64,000 nt of DNA, taken from contig NZ_JAUEQY010000003.1 in assembly GCF_030406325.1 (NCBI RefSeq), positions 124,001 through 188,000 of the forward strand, written 5' to 3'. Under the pieces are notes generated by a model. The model saw only the letters and a list, made by a program, of their open reading frames with translations. It searched no databases and had not been told where the DNA came from. Made by a program: the position numbers and the translations under genes. Positions 33,703 to 42,142 of this stretch are shown one piece after another (the first letter of the stretch is position 1; every line of letters begins with the position of its first letter). Source of the DNA: Actinomadura sp. DC4. Its GTDB lineage: Bacteria > Actinomycetota > Actinomycetes > Streptosporangiales > Streptosporangiaceae.

Positions 33703-34395
33703 TCAGATTCCGAGGTAGCCGAGAAGCTCGTGCTCGCGCGCCCTGACCTCGGCGTTGTCCATCGACTCGGCGATCCGGCCCTCGGCGAGCAGGTAGTGCC
33801 GGTCGGCCACGGTGGCGGCGAAGTGGACGTTCTGCTCGATGAGCAGGACGGTCACGCCCTGGGCCTTGACGTCGCGCAGGATGCCGCCGATCTGCTGGAC
33901 GATCAGCGGGGACAGGCCCTCGGTCGGCTCGTCGCACAGCAGCAGCCGCGCGCCCATCCGCAGGACCCGTGCCAGCGAGAGCATCTGCTGCTCGCCGCCG
34001 GACAGCTTGGTGCCCGGCGAACGGCGTCGTTCGCGCAGGCGGGGAAAGGTCTCATAGACCCGCTCCAGCGGCCACGGGTCGGGGCCGGCCTGCGGCGGGA
34101 GCGTGAGGTTCTCCTCCACCGACAGGTTCGCGTACACGCCGCGGTCGTCGGGCACGTAGCCGAGTCCGCGGCGCGCACGCCGGTGCGGGGCCTGTCGCGA
34201 GATGTCCGCGCCGAGGAACTCCACGGTGCCCTCGGCCTGGGCGTGCAGGCCCATGACGCACCGCAGCAGCGTCGTCTTCCCGGCACCGTTGCGGCCGACC
34301 AGTGTGACGATCTCCCCCTCGCCGACCTCCAGGGACACCTCGCGCAGGGCCTGCGCCTCGCCGTACCAGGCGGACAGCCGGTCAATCCGAAGCAT
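33703..34395 (-). CDS. LIV-type ABC transporter ATP-binding protein (LivF family)
   Basis: 230 residues. Walker A GRNGAGKTT, signature LSGGEQQML, Walker B LLLCDEPTEGL and the LivF-type ending with IEQNVHFA are present. RRGLGYVPDDRGVYANLSVEENL is a good family match. Its start overlaps the LivG-type gene by 14 nt, and the binding-protein gene begins 12 bp downstream. Two ATPases together power the importer. Confidence 0.93.
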   Translation of the reverse strand: MLRIDRLSAWYGEAQALREVSLEVGEGEIVTLVGRNGAGKTTLLRCVMGLHAQAEGTVEFLGADISRQAPHRRARRGLGYVPDDRGVYANLSVEENLTLPPQAGPDPWPLERVYETFPRLRERRRSPGTKLSGGEQQMLSLARVLRMGARLLLCDEPTEGLSPLIVQQIGGILRDVKAQGVTVLLIEQNVHFAATVADRHYLLAEGRIAESMDNAEVRAREHELLGYLGI

Positions 34396-35137
34396 CGGCG
34401 TCTCCCAGGTAGGCGGCGATGACCCGGGGGTCGCGCCGGATCTCGGCGTACGGGCCCTCGGCGAGGATCCGGCCCGCCTGCAGGACCGTCACCTTGTCGG
34501 CGAGCGAGGCGACGACGTTCATGTTGTGCTCGACCAGGACGACGGTGCGGCCGCCGCGTACGCGCCCGATCAGCTCGACGGTGGCGTCGACGTCCTCGGC
34601 GCCCATCCCGGCGGTCGGCTCGTCCAGGAGCAGCACCTTCGGGTCGAGCGCGAGGGCCAGCGCGAGCTCCAGTGCCCGCTTGTGCCCGTACGACAGGGCG
34701 CCGGCGCGGGTCTCGGCCAGGTCCGCCAGGCGTACCTGGGCCAGGAGCTCCCTCGCCCGGTCGCCGAAGCGCGCCAGCCGCTTGTCCGACCGCCAGAACC
34801 GCCAGCCGAGGCCCGTGCCGCCCTGCAACGCCAGCTCGACGTGTTCACGTGCGGTGAGCTGCGAGAACAGGCTGGTGATCTGGAAGGACCGCGCGACGCC
34901 GAGGCGGGCGATCCGCTCGGGCGGGCGCCCGGCCAGCTCGTGCGCGCCGAGGGTGATCCGTCCCGCGGTGGGCCGCAGGAAGCCGGTGAGCAGGTTGAAC
35001 AGCGTCGTCTTCCCGGCGCCGTTCGGGCCCACGAGCGCGTGCACACCGCCCTCGGGGACGTCGAGGTTCACGTCGTCGACGGCGCGGAAGCCGCGGAAAT
35101 CCTTCGACAGTCCCCGGGCGGAGAGAATCGCTGCCAT
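34382..35137 (-). CDS. LIV-type ABC transporter ATP-binding protein (LivG family)
   Basis: About 251 residues from the ATG at 35137 (MAAILSARGLSKDF), which has GGAG 5 nt upstream. The open frame begins 16 codons earlier with no support. Walker A GPNGAGKTT, FNLLTGFLRPTAGRI, an ARSFQITSLFSQLTAREHVE loop, LSYGHKRALELA (a LivG-type variant signature) and LLLDEPTAGMG fit LivG. It is the first gene of the operon and is divergent from the secreted esterase gene. Confidence 0.92.
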   Translation of the reverse strand: MAAILSARGLSKDFRGFRAVDDVNLDVPEGGVHALVGPNGAGKTTLFNLLTGFLRPTAGRITLGAHELAGRPPERIARLGVARSFQITSLFSQLTAREHVELALQGGTGLGWRFWRSDKRLARFGDRARELLAQVRLADLAETRAGALSYGHKRALELALALALDPKVLLLDEPTAGMGAEDVDATVELIGRVRGGRTVVLVEHNMNVVASLADKVTVLQAGRILAEGPYAEIRRDPRVIAAYLGDADASD

Positions 35138-35425
35138 CCGCTCTCCATTTCGCCGTTGTTGCGCCGTTCTTGGTTCCGGGAACATTAGGACGCGCTTTCA
35201 CGGCCGACCATGTGCCGCGAACACACAATCGGCCGGTCAGAGGGGTATTCGCGCCCTATAGAGACGCGGTCACCACGGCATCGGCCTCGGGTCCGCCGGT
35301 GGCCGATGTGGGTCGCGCACACGTCCGGCGGCGCAAAAGTGTGGCCGTACGCGGTGGAACGGGGCCGCCGATCCGGTGACGATACGGGCGTTCTCGGGGG
35401 GAGCCGACGACGCAGGGAGCCTTTG
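35138..35425. promoter_or_regulatory. Divergent promoter region of the transporter and esterase operons
   Basis: This 288-bp gap holds the starts of two oppositely directed operons. It contains a 9-bp palindrome TTCCGGGAA (35174-35182) and an inverted repeat CGGCCGA (35201-35207)/TCGGCCG (35229-35235). Neither matches the palindrome upstream of bdhA. A shared control site for import and depolymerisation is plausible but not demonstrated. Confidence 0.4.
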
Positions 35426-36802
35426 ATGCCGCGTGTCCGCTTCACCCGCCTCCTCACCGCGATGACGCTCGGGCTCGCCCTCGTCGCGCCACCGCCCGCC
35501 ACGGCCGCGCCGCCGCCGTCGCGCTGTGACGTCGCGGTGCCGGGCGCGGCGTACCAGGTGGGCGCGTGCCTGCCCGACCTCACCACCGCGGGCACGGTCG
35601 CCGACGGGCACAGCGATCCGGCGCAGTGGGCGGGCCTGCAGCCCGCCGGGGCGCGCAACCCGAGCGGGGTGCCGGGGACGCAGATCGACGGCTACTTCCC
35701 CGACGCCTCGACGCTGAACTCCACGCACGGCTGGAACCACGACGCGCAGTTCGTGATCCGGCTGCCCGCGCGCTGGAACGGCGGGCTCGTCGTCGCCGGG
35801 ACCCCGGGGAACCGCGCGCAGTACGCCAACGACTTCACGATCGCGGACTGGGTGCTGGCCCGCGGCTACGCGTACGCGGCCACCGACAAGGGCAACGTCG
35901 GCCCGGCCTTCTACCGCGACGGCCGGCGGCCCGGCGACGCGGTGGCCGAGTGGAACACCCGGGTCACCCAGCTCACGCGTGCCGCCAAGGCCGTCGTCTC
36001 GGCCCGGTACGGGCGGGCGCCGACGCGTACGTACGCGGCCGGCGTCTCCAACGGGGGCTACCTCGTCCGCTGGCAGCTCGAGAACCACCCGGAGCTGTAC
36101 ACCGGCGGCGTGGACTGGGAGGGCACGCTGTTCCGCGCGGACGGCCCGAACCCGCTCACCTACCTGCCTTCGCTGCTGAGGAACTACCCGCCGTACGCGG
36201 CCGGGTCCGCCGCCGCGCACTCCGCCCTGCTCTCCTCGGGTCTCGCGCCGGGGTCGGAGTTCCTGTGGCCCTACCACGAGCAGGTCTACTGGGACCTGAC
36301 CCAGCGGATCTACCGGGAGGAGTTCGACCCCTCCTACGACGGCGCGACGGAGGCGGGCACGCCGTACTGCGCGAGCGGCACGCCGGGCTGCGACGCCGAC
36401 TACTCCTACGCCGCCCGCCCCCGCGCGGTGCACGAGGCCGTCGCCCGCGTCTCGCTGACCGGCCGGATCCGCCGGCCGCTGATCACGCTGCAGGGCACGC
36501 TCGACACGCTGCTGCCGATCACGCTGGACGGGGACGTGTACGCGCGGATGGTGCGCTCTCCGGCGTTCCGGTACTACCGCGTGGCCGGCGGCAACCACGT
36601 CGACGGGCTGTACGACACCTATCCGGACCGGCTGCGGCCCATCCTGCCGTGCTTCCGCGCCGCGTTCGCCGCGATGGAGGGCTGGTCGGCGGGGCACCTT
36701 CCGCCGCCCAGCGCCACGCTCCCACGACCGGCCTCAGGGGATCTCGCCAACACCTGCTCGCTGACACCCCTCAGCGGGCTCCCCCAGGAAGGAGCACGAT
36801 GA
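35426..36802 (+). CDS. Secreted alpha/beta hydrolase, probable 3-hydroxybutyrate oligomer esterase
   Basis: 458 residues from the ATG at 35426, with GGGAG 6 nt upstream. A Sec signal (LLTAMTLGLALVAPPPATA) leads. The nucleophile is Ser208 in GVSNG (206-210), with a likely Asp360 (GTLDTLLP) and His391 (AGGNHVDGL). The protein resembles tannase/feruloyl-esterase-type hydrolases, and Cys pairs suggest disulfides. Its stop overlaps the PHB depolymerase start (ATGA), so it is translated with that enzyme. From this context I infer that it cleaves soluble hydroxybutyrate oligomers; an unrelated carboxylic ester is the alternative. Confidence 0.72.
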   Translation: MPRVRFTRLLTAMTLGLALVAPPPATAAPPPSRCDVAVPGAAYQVGACLPDLTTAGTVADGHSDPAQWAGLQPAGARNPSGVPGTQIDGYFPDASTLNSTHGWNHDAQFVIRLPARWNGGLVVAGTPGNRAQYANDFTIADWVLARGYAYAATDKGNVGPAFYRDGRRPGDAVAEWNTRVTQLTRAAKAVVSARYGRAPTRTYAAGVSNGGYLVRWQLENHPELYTGGVDWEGTLFRADGPNPLTYLPSLLRNYPPYAAGSAAAHSALLSSGLAPGSEFLWPYHEQVYWDLTQRIYREEFDPSYDGATEAGTPYCASGTPGCDADYSYAARPRAVHEAVARVSLTGRIRRPLITLQGTLDTLLPITLDGDVYARMVRSPAFRYYRVAGGNHVDGLYDTYPDRLRPILPCFRAAFAAMEGWSAGHLPPPSATLPRPASGDLANTCSLTPLSGLPQEGAR

Positions 36803-37803
36803 TTTCCGCTCTGCGCCGTCTCGCCCTCACGGTGGGGGTGGCCGGCCTGCTCGGCACCGCCGTCACCACACCCGCCCAAGCCGCCTCTTTGGGGCACTAC
36901 AACATCAGCGCCGTGTACGACTCCGGAGTCTCCTCCGGCGGGTTCATGGCCGACCAGCTCCACGTCGCCTACTCCGGCACGATCAAGGGAACCGGGATCT
37001 TCGCCGGCGGGCCGTACCACTGCGCCCTGGGCAGTCTCACGACGGCTCAGCTGGCGTGTATGTACAACATCCAGAGCCGCAACCTCCCGTCGCTGGAGCA
37101 GACGGCGCGTACGCGGTCCTCCCAGGGCACGATCGACAACGTCGCGAACCTTTCGGGCCACCGGGTGTACGTCTTCCACGGCACCGCCGACACGACCGTG
37201 ACCGTCGGCTCCTCCAACGACCTCGTGCAGTTCTACAAGGACTTCGGGGCGAACGTCCGTTATGACAACACGAGCCCGGCCGCGCACTCGTGGGTCAGCC
37301 CGCTCGGCCCGAACGCCTGCGGAACGAGCTACACGCCGTACGTCAACAACTGCGGCACCGACCCGGAGGGCACGATGCTGACCCAGCTGTTCGGGTCGGT
37401 CGCCGCGCCCGCCAAGACGCCCTCGGCCGGTGTCGTGTCCTTCGACCAGAACGCGTACGCGCCGGGCGGCAGCGCGAGCGCGATCAGCATGGGCGCGACC
37501 GGGTACGCCTACGTGCCGCCGTCCTGCGCGTCCGGCGCGTCCTGCCGGCTGATGGTCGCCCTGCACGGCTGCCTGCAGGGCGCGGGCTCGATCGGCACGA
37601 CGTTCGTGACGAAGGCGCATCTCAATGAGTACGGCGACACGAACAACATGATCGTGCTGTATCCGCAGGCGGTCGCGAAGACCGGCAGCAACCCCAACGG
37701 CTGCTGGGACTGGTGGGGCTACCTGAACGCCGGCAACTACGACACCCACGGCGGCGCGCAGATCGAGGCCATCATGAACATGGTCCACGCGCTGGGCGGC
37801 TGA
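36799..37803 (+). CDS. Extracellular poly(3-hydroxybutyrate) depolymerase, type 2 catalytic domain
   Basis: 334 residues. A Sec signal (TVGVAGLLGTAVTTPAQA) and the type 2 short-chain PHA depolymerase features are present: Ser45 in GVSSG (43-47), Asp131 in HGTADTTV and His163 in AAHSWV. The C-terminal part has LMVALHGC, the oxyanion segment, then a CWDWWGYL tail. No separate substrate-binding domain is visible, which suggests amorphous polymer, short polymer or oligomer substrates. GGAAGGAG lies 5 nt before the ATG. It would release 3-hydroxybutyrate for the LIV-type importer and bdhA. Confidence 0.86.
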   Translation: MISALRRLALTVGVAGLLGTAVTTPAQAASLGHYNISAVYDSGVSSGGFMADQLHVAYSGTIKGTGIFAGGPYHCALGSLTTAQLACMYNIQSRNLPSLEQTARTRSSQGTIDNVANLSGHRVYVFHGTADTTVTVGSSNDLVQFYKDFGANVRYDNTSPAAHSWVSPLGPNACGTSYTPYVNNCGTDPEGTMLTQLFGSVAAPAKTPSAGVVSFDQNAYAPGGSASAISMGATGYAYVPPSCASGASCRLMVALHGCLQGAGSIGTTFVTKAHLNEYGDTNNMIVLYPQAVAKTGSNPNGCWDWWGYLNAGNYDTHGGAQIEAIMNMVHALGG

Positions 37804-37813
37804 CACGTTCTCG

Positions 37814-37837
37814 GGGCCCGCGCTCTTGCGCGGGCCC
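37814..37837 (+). terminator. Terminator hairpin after the PHB depolymerase operon
   Basis: GGGCCCGCGC (37814-37823) and GCGCGGGCCC (37828-37837) form a perfect 10-bp stem with a TCTT loop, 11 nt after the stop codon. It separates the depolymerase operon from the VanX-like gene. Confidence 0.75.
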
Positions 37838-37870
37838 TTCGTCACTTCGCGTGACCCTTATGGTGGATGC

Positions 37871-38638
37871 ATGCTGAGACGTACGGCCGTGGCGTGCGGC
37901 CTCATCGCGGGGGCCCTCTCGCCGGGGGCGGCCGGAGCGGCGGTCCCGCCCGCGCCCGCCGGCTTCGTCGCGCTGCGGTCGGTCGACCCGACGATCCTGC
38001 AGGACATCCGCTATGCGACGCCGCACAACTTCACCGGCCGGGTGGTGCCGGGGTACGCCTCGCCGGCCTGCCTTCTGACGTCGCCCGCCGCCCGCGCGCT
38101 GCACGGCGTCCAGCGGGGCCTGGTGAGCCGGGGCTACTCGCTGAAGGTCTATGACTGTTACCGTCCGCAACGGGCGGTGGACCGCTTCGTCGCGTGGGCG
38201 GCGGGCCCGGACCGCGCGATGAAGGCGGAGTTCTATCCGGAGGTGGACAAGTCCCACCTGTTCACGGACGGCTACATCGCCCGCCGGTCCGGCCACAGCC
38301 GGGGCAGCACGGTGGACCTGACGATCGTGAGGTTGCCGGCGGCCCCGGTCCGGGCGTACCGGCTCGGCGAGCGGCTGACGTCGTGCTACGCGCCGAAACG
38401 CTTCCCGGACGCCTCGATCGAGATGGGCACGGGCTTCGACTGCTTCGACGAACGCGCCCACACCCTGGACCCGCGCGTGACCGGCCCCGCCCACACGGAC
38501 CGGCTGTGGCTGAAACGCCTGATGCAGGACGCGGGCTTCACCGGCATCCCGGAGGAGTGGTGGCACTTCACGTACCGAAACGAGCCCCACCCGAACACCT
38601 ACTTCACCTTCCCCGTCTCCCCGGCGTCCCTCGGATAG
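37871..38638 (+). CDS. D-alanyl-D-alanine dipeptidase-like protein (VanX/M15D), secreted
   Basis: About 255 residues from the ATG at 37871. A signal peptide (AVACGLIAGALSPGAAGA) precedes a VanX-type fold: VDPTILQDIRYATPHNFTG, YDCYRPQRAVDRF, the zinc motif SGHSRGSTVDLTI (His and Asp) and EWWHFTY with the catalytic Glu and the third zinc His. It probably cleaves D-Ala-D-Ala or related wall peptides outside the cell. Secretion points to wall turnover rather than vancomycin resistance, and no vanH/vanA genes are present. Confidence 0.85.
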   Translation: MLRRTAVACGLIAGALSPGAAGAAVPPAPAGFVALRSVDPTILQDIRYATPHNFTGRVVPGYASPACLLTSPAARALHGVQRGLVSRGYSLKVYDCYRPQRAVDRFVAWAAGPDRAMKAEFYPEVDKSHLFTDGYIARRSGHSRGSTVDLTIVRLPAAPVRAYRLGERLTSCYAPKRFPDASIEMGTGFDCFDERAHTLDPRVTGPAHTDRLWLKRLMQDAGFTGIPEEWWHFTYRNEPHPNTYFTFPVSPASLG

Positions 38639-38645
38639 CAACATC

Positions 38646-38669
38646 AGCCCGCGGACAGGCCGCCGGGCT
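38646..38669 (+). terminator. Terminator hairpin after the VanX-like gene
   Basis: AGCCCGCGG (38646-38654) pairs with CCGCCGGGCT (38660-38669), with one bulged C and a 5-nt loop, 8 nt after the stop. Confidence 0.55.
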
Positions 38670-38705
38670 CTTGCGCGTCGCGGCGGCTTCGGTACTTTGA
38701 CCGGC

Positions 38706-39068
38706 GTGAAGATCAGGGCGGTTGCCGTCGTTGTCTTAGCCGGGGCCGCGGGGTGCGCTCACGGGCATTCGGTTTCTCCTGCCGCGAGCGGCGTGGCGCC
38801 GCCGCGGATCAGGGGCGACATCCTGATGATCGGCGGGCCGTGGCCGGATCGGCACATCCGCCCTCGGACGTCGACCGTTCTCGTGCTGGGGTCCTCCCGC
38901 ACCACGGTGAAGCGGGTGACCGTCGCCGACGGGGTGTTCGCGTTCACGGTGCCCGCGGGGGACTACGAGGTGAGCGCGCGCGTGGATCAGTTGGTCTGCG
39001 GGCCGGCTCAGCGCGTGACCATCCCGTCGCGGGACACCGCGTTGCACTTCGTCTGCCCGATCAAGTAG
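38706..39068 (+). CDS. Small secreted lipoprotein
   Basis: About 120 residues from the GTG at 38706. The signal VAVVVLAGAAGC is a lipobox with Cys at its end. The mature part is a small beta-sandwich-like stretch (RTSTVLVLGSSRTTVKRVTVADGVFAFTVPAGDYEVSARVDQLVCGPAQRVTI), resembling carboxypeptidase-regulatory-like domains. The function is unknown. The ribosome site is weak. Confidence 0.65.
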   Translation: MKIRAVAVVVLAGAAGCAHGHSVSPAASGVAPPRIRGDILMIGGPWPDRHIRPRTSTVLVLGSSRTTVKRVTVADGVFAFTVPAGDYEVSARVDQLVCGPAQRVTIPSRDTALHFVCPIK

Positions 39069-39139
39069 TCCGGTCCTCGGCTTCGCGGCGGGTGAAGTGG
39101 ACGATGTCGCTCCAGCGGTTGCCGTTGGGGTCTGCCTGA

Positions 39140-39475
39140 TCAGCGTGTCGAGCCAGGTCGGACGGATACGCGTCTCCTCAGCCCGGCCGAAAAGTCATCT
39201 CTGGGCCGTCTGAAGGCGCAGGTGTACGCCGTCGAGGAAGAGGTGATCTGGCCGACGATCCGGTCGGCCATGGCGCCGAGCAGCGCTTCCTTGTTCGTGA
39301 AGTGCCAGTAGATGCCGCCGGCCTGCACGCCGAGCCGCGCACCCAGCTTGCGCATGGTCAGGCCGTCGAGGCCGTCGGTGTCCAGCAGCGCCAGGGCTCC
39401 GGTCACGATGGCCGCACGCTTCAGCCGCACGCCGCAACCCTGGGTAGAACGATGGTCACGGCGCGACGGCCTCAC
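39140..39475 (-). pseudogene. Truncated TetR-family regulator
   Basis: The N-terminal DNA-binding half is intact: AIVTGALALLDTDGLDGLTMRKLGARLGVQAGGIYWHFTNKEALLGAMADRIVG. After about residue 80 it becomes unrelated sequence and stops at 111 residues, where a TetR protein should continue to about 200. No ligand-binding domain is found. Adjacent minus-strand sequence (to 39069) has an open tail reading DPNGNRWSDIVHF that may be debris from another gene. Its start overlaps the end of alaS by 20 bp. Deletion during a rearrangement is the simplest reading. Confidence 0.65.
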
Positions 39476-42020
39476 CGAGGACCTCGACCAGGGACTCCCT
39501 CGTCGGAACCGAGGTCAGGCCACCCTGGGCGAGGGCCGCGTTGCCACCGCCCCCGCCGCCCAGCCGGGCGGTCGCGGTCTTCAGCACCTCATCGGCGCGC
39601 AGGCGGCCGGACAGGCTCCCCGGGACGCTCACGACCAAGGTCGACCCGCTCCACAGCACGACCACCCGGCCCCGCTTCTCCGCCTCCCGCCGGGCCTCGT
39701 TGCGCAGGGCGGCGACCGTGCCCTCCGCCGGGGCCAGCATCACCGGGACCTCGTTCACCACGGTCTCGAAACCGCCCGACACCGTCGCCGCGGCCGCCGG
39801 TTTCGGGCCCTTCGCCGCCTCCACCAGGCGCCGGGCCGCCGGTACCACGTCCTTCGCCGGCGTACGCAGCGTCGCCGCCACCTCCGACAGCGACGACGCC
39901 TGCTCCAGCGAGTACTCCACCGCGCGGCGGCGGGTCACCGCCACGATCCGGCGTACGCCCGACGCGACGCTCTGTTCCGACACCACCCGGAACGAGCCGA
40001 TCTGGGACGTACGGTCCACGTGGGTGCCGCCGCACAGCTCCTTGGAGAAGGCGCCGAACGACAGCACGCGTACGGAGTCCTGGCCGTAGTCCTCCCCTTC
40101 CAGGGAGAGCGCGCCCGACGCCTTCGCCGACGACGGGTCCATGACCTCCACCTCCCGCGAGGCGTCCGCCAGCACCCAGTCGTTCACCAGGCGCTCCACC
40201 GCGACCAGCTCGTCCGCGATCAGCGGGCGCGGATGGGTGAAGTCGAACCTCAGCCGCTGCGGCTCCACCAGCGACCCGGCCTGCCGTACGTGCGGGCCCA
40301 GCACCGTACGCAGGGCGGCGTTCAGCAGATGGGTGGCGGTGTGGTTGGCCGCGGTCTCGGCGCGCGAGGCCGCGTCGACCGTCAGCGAGACGACGTCGCC
40401 CACCCGCAGGACGCCCGAGCGCACGCTCACCCGGTGCAGGAAACCGCCGCTGTCGTGCACGACGGTCCCGGTGACCTCGCCGAGCCCCTCCACGACCCCG
40501 CGGTCGCCGACCTGCCCGCCGCCCTCGCCGTAGAACGGCGTCCGGTCCACGATCATGTCGGCCTCGGTCCCGGCCTCCACCTGGTCCACCGTCGTACCGC
40601 CCGCGAACAGCGTGAGGACGGTGCCCTCCGAGGACAGCGTGTCGTAGCCGAGGAACGTCGTCCGGCCGCGCACGGCGACCGGCAGGACGTCGTCCGTCCG
40701 CAGCCGGCGGTCCGCGGAGTCCGTCACGCCCCGGCTCAGCACTTTGTGCCGCCGCAGCGCCGCGTCGAACTCCGCGAGATCCAGCGTGGCCCCCTGCGCC
40801 GCCGCCAGGTCGCGGGTGATCTCCACCGGCAGGCCGTACGTCGCGAAGAGGTCGAACGCGTCGGTGCCGCTGATGACGTCGTGCCCGGCGATGACCTTGT
40901 CGAGGCGGTCGAGCCCGCGCCGTACCGTGACGCCGAACTCGTCGCGCTCCCGCTCGATGGCGGCCAGCACCGCGGATCGCGACGCGGCGAAGTGCGGGTA
41001 CACCGGTCCCAGCGAGCCCACGACCGCCTCCACGATCGGTGCGACGTCGAACCGGTCCTGGTGGCGGCCCATCGCCAGCGTCACGCACTTGCGGATCAGG
41101 CGGCGCGGGACGTAGCCGCGACCCTCGTTCCCCGGCCGTACGCCGTCGGACATGATGGCCACCGCCGCCCTCAGGTGGTCGGCGATCACCCGGTGGTGGT
41201 GCAGCACCTCGCCGCCCTCCCCCATGACGTCCTGGACCGAGCGGACCACCGGCGCGAGCAGGCCGGTGTCGTAGACGCTGTCCAGGCCGTTCAGCGCGAG
41301 CTCCATGCGCTCCAGGCCCGAACCGGTGTCGACGCTGGTGAACGGCAGCGGCCGCAGCACGCCGTCGAGCCCCTTGTCGAACTGCATGAAGACGCCGGCG
41401 TTCCAGATCTCGATGTAGCGCCGCGTCGTGTCGAACTCCCCACCCGGGACGTAGGCGGGGCCGAACTCCTCGCCGGTGTCGAGGAAGACCTCGGTGCAGG
41501 GGCCGCAGGGGCCGCTCTCCCCCGCCGGCCCCCAGAAGTTGTCCGACGCGGGCAGGCCCACGATGCGGTCGCGCGGAACGCCCACGCGCTCCCACGCGAG
41601 CGCGGACTCCTCGTCCGCCGGCAGGCCGAGCCGCTCGTCGCCGCCGAACACCGTGACGTACAGCCGCCGCGGGTCCAGGCCGAGGTCGCCGGTCAGCAGC
41701 TCGTAGGCGAGCTCGACCGCGCGCTCCTTGAAGTAACCGCCGATCGACCAGCTGCCGAGCATCTCGAAGTAGGTGATGTGGTGCCGGTCGCCGACATCGT
41801 CGATGTCCTTGGTCCGAATGCAGCCCTGGACGTTGCACAGGTCGGACGCCGGCGGCGTCCGCTCGCCGGTGAAGTACTTCTTCAGCGGGGCCATGCCGGA
41901 ATTGACGAAGAGCAGGGTCGGGTCGCCGGCCGGCACGACCGAGGCGCCGGGGATGCGCAGGTGGTCGTGGCGCTCGAAGAAGCGCAGGAAGGTTTCGCGA
42001 ATGCTCTCACCGTCGGCCAT
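39456..42020 (-). CDS. alaS: Alanyl-tRNA synthetase, divergent copy
   Basis: 854 residues with a full domain set. The class II core has LFVNSGMAPLKKYFTGE, TKDIDDVGDRHHITYFEMLGSWSIGGYFKE and TSVDTGSGLERMELAL. The editing domain has the zinc/water ligands NHTATHLLN and CGGTHVDRT. A short C-terminal domain follows. Several core loops (SWSIGGYFKE; FTSVDTGSGLERM) differ from the usual actinobacterial AlaS wording (GNFSFGDYFKE). It stands apart from the usual ruvX/mltG neighbours. I infer a second synthetase acquired by transfer, perhaps resistant to an inhibitor, but a genome-wide check is needed to prove paralogy. Confidence 0.9.
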   Translation of the reverse strand: MADGESIRETFLRFFERHDHLRIPGASVVPAGDPTLLFVNSGMAPLKKYFTGERTPPASDLCNVQGCIRTKDIDDVGDRHHITYFEMLGSWSIGGYFKERAVELAYELLTGDLGLDPRRLYVTVFGGDERLGLPADEESALAWERVGVPRDRIVGLPASDNFWGPAGESGPCGPCTEVFLDTGEEFGPAYVPGGEFDTTRRYIEIWNAGVFMQFDKGLDGVLRPLPFTSVDTGSGLERMELALNGLDSVYDTGLLAPVVRSVQDVMGEGGEVLHHHRVIADHLRAAVAIMSDGVRPGNEGRGYVPRRLIRKCVTLAMGRHQDRFDVAPIVEAVVGSLGPVYPHFAASRSAVLAAIERERDEFGVTVRRGLDRLDKVIAGHDVISGTDAFDLFATYGLPVEITRDLAAAQGATLDLAEFDAALRRHKVLSRGVTDSADRRLRTDDVLPVAVRGRTTFLGYDTLSSEGTVLTLFAGGTTVDQVEAGTEADMIVDRTPFYGEGGGQVGDRGVVEGLGEVTGTVVHDSGGFLHRVSVRSGVLRVGDVVSLTVDAASRAETAANHTATHLLNAALRTVLGPHVRQAGSLVEPQRLRFDFTHPRPLIADELVAVERLVNDWVLADASREVEVMDPSSAKASGALSLEGEDYGQDSVRVLSFGAFSKELCGGTHVDRTSQIGSFRVVSEQSVASGVRRIVAVTRRRAVEYSLEQASSLSEVAATLRTPAKDVVPAARRLVEAAKGPKPAAAATVSGGFETVVNEVPVMLAPAEGTVAALRNEARREAEKRGRVVVLWSGSTLVVSVPGSLSGRLRADEVLKTATARLGGGGGGNAALAQGGLTSVPTRESLVEVLGEAVAP

Positions 42021-42062
42021 GAACCATCCTAGGTACGGGGCGCGTCCCGAAGGCGAATGCTT

Positions 42063-42085
42063 TTTCCGGCCCTGGAGGCCGGAAA
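42063..42085. repeat. Hairpin between alaS and the kinase gene
   Basis: TTTCCGGCC (42063-42071) and GGCCGGAAA (42077-42085) form a 9-bp perfect stem with a 5-nt loop, about 43 bp before alaS on the minus strand and 57 bp before the kinase ATG. It may be an attenuator for one of the genes or an operator. Confidence 0.45.
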
Positions 42086-42142
42086 CAGGGCCGGAAGGCC
42101 ATTACCGTTACGAGTGATCGTCACGTCTGCAGGGAGCCCCCG

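Noticed and set aside
37871-38638. The VanX-like gene as a vancomycin-resistance determinant
   Set aside because: It carries a secretion signal and there are no vanH, vanA, vanR or vanS genes nearby; wall turnover is more likely.
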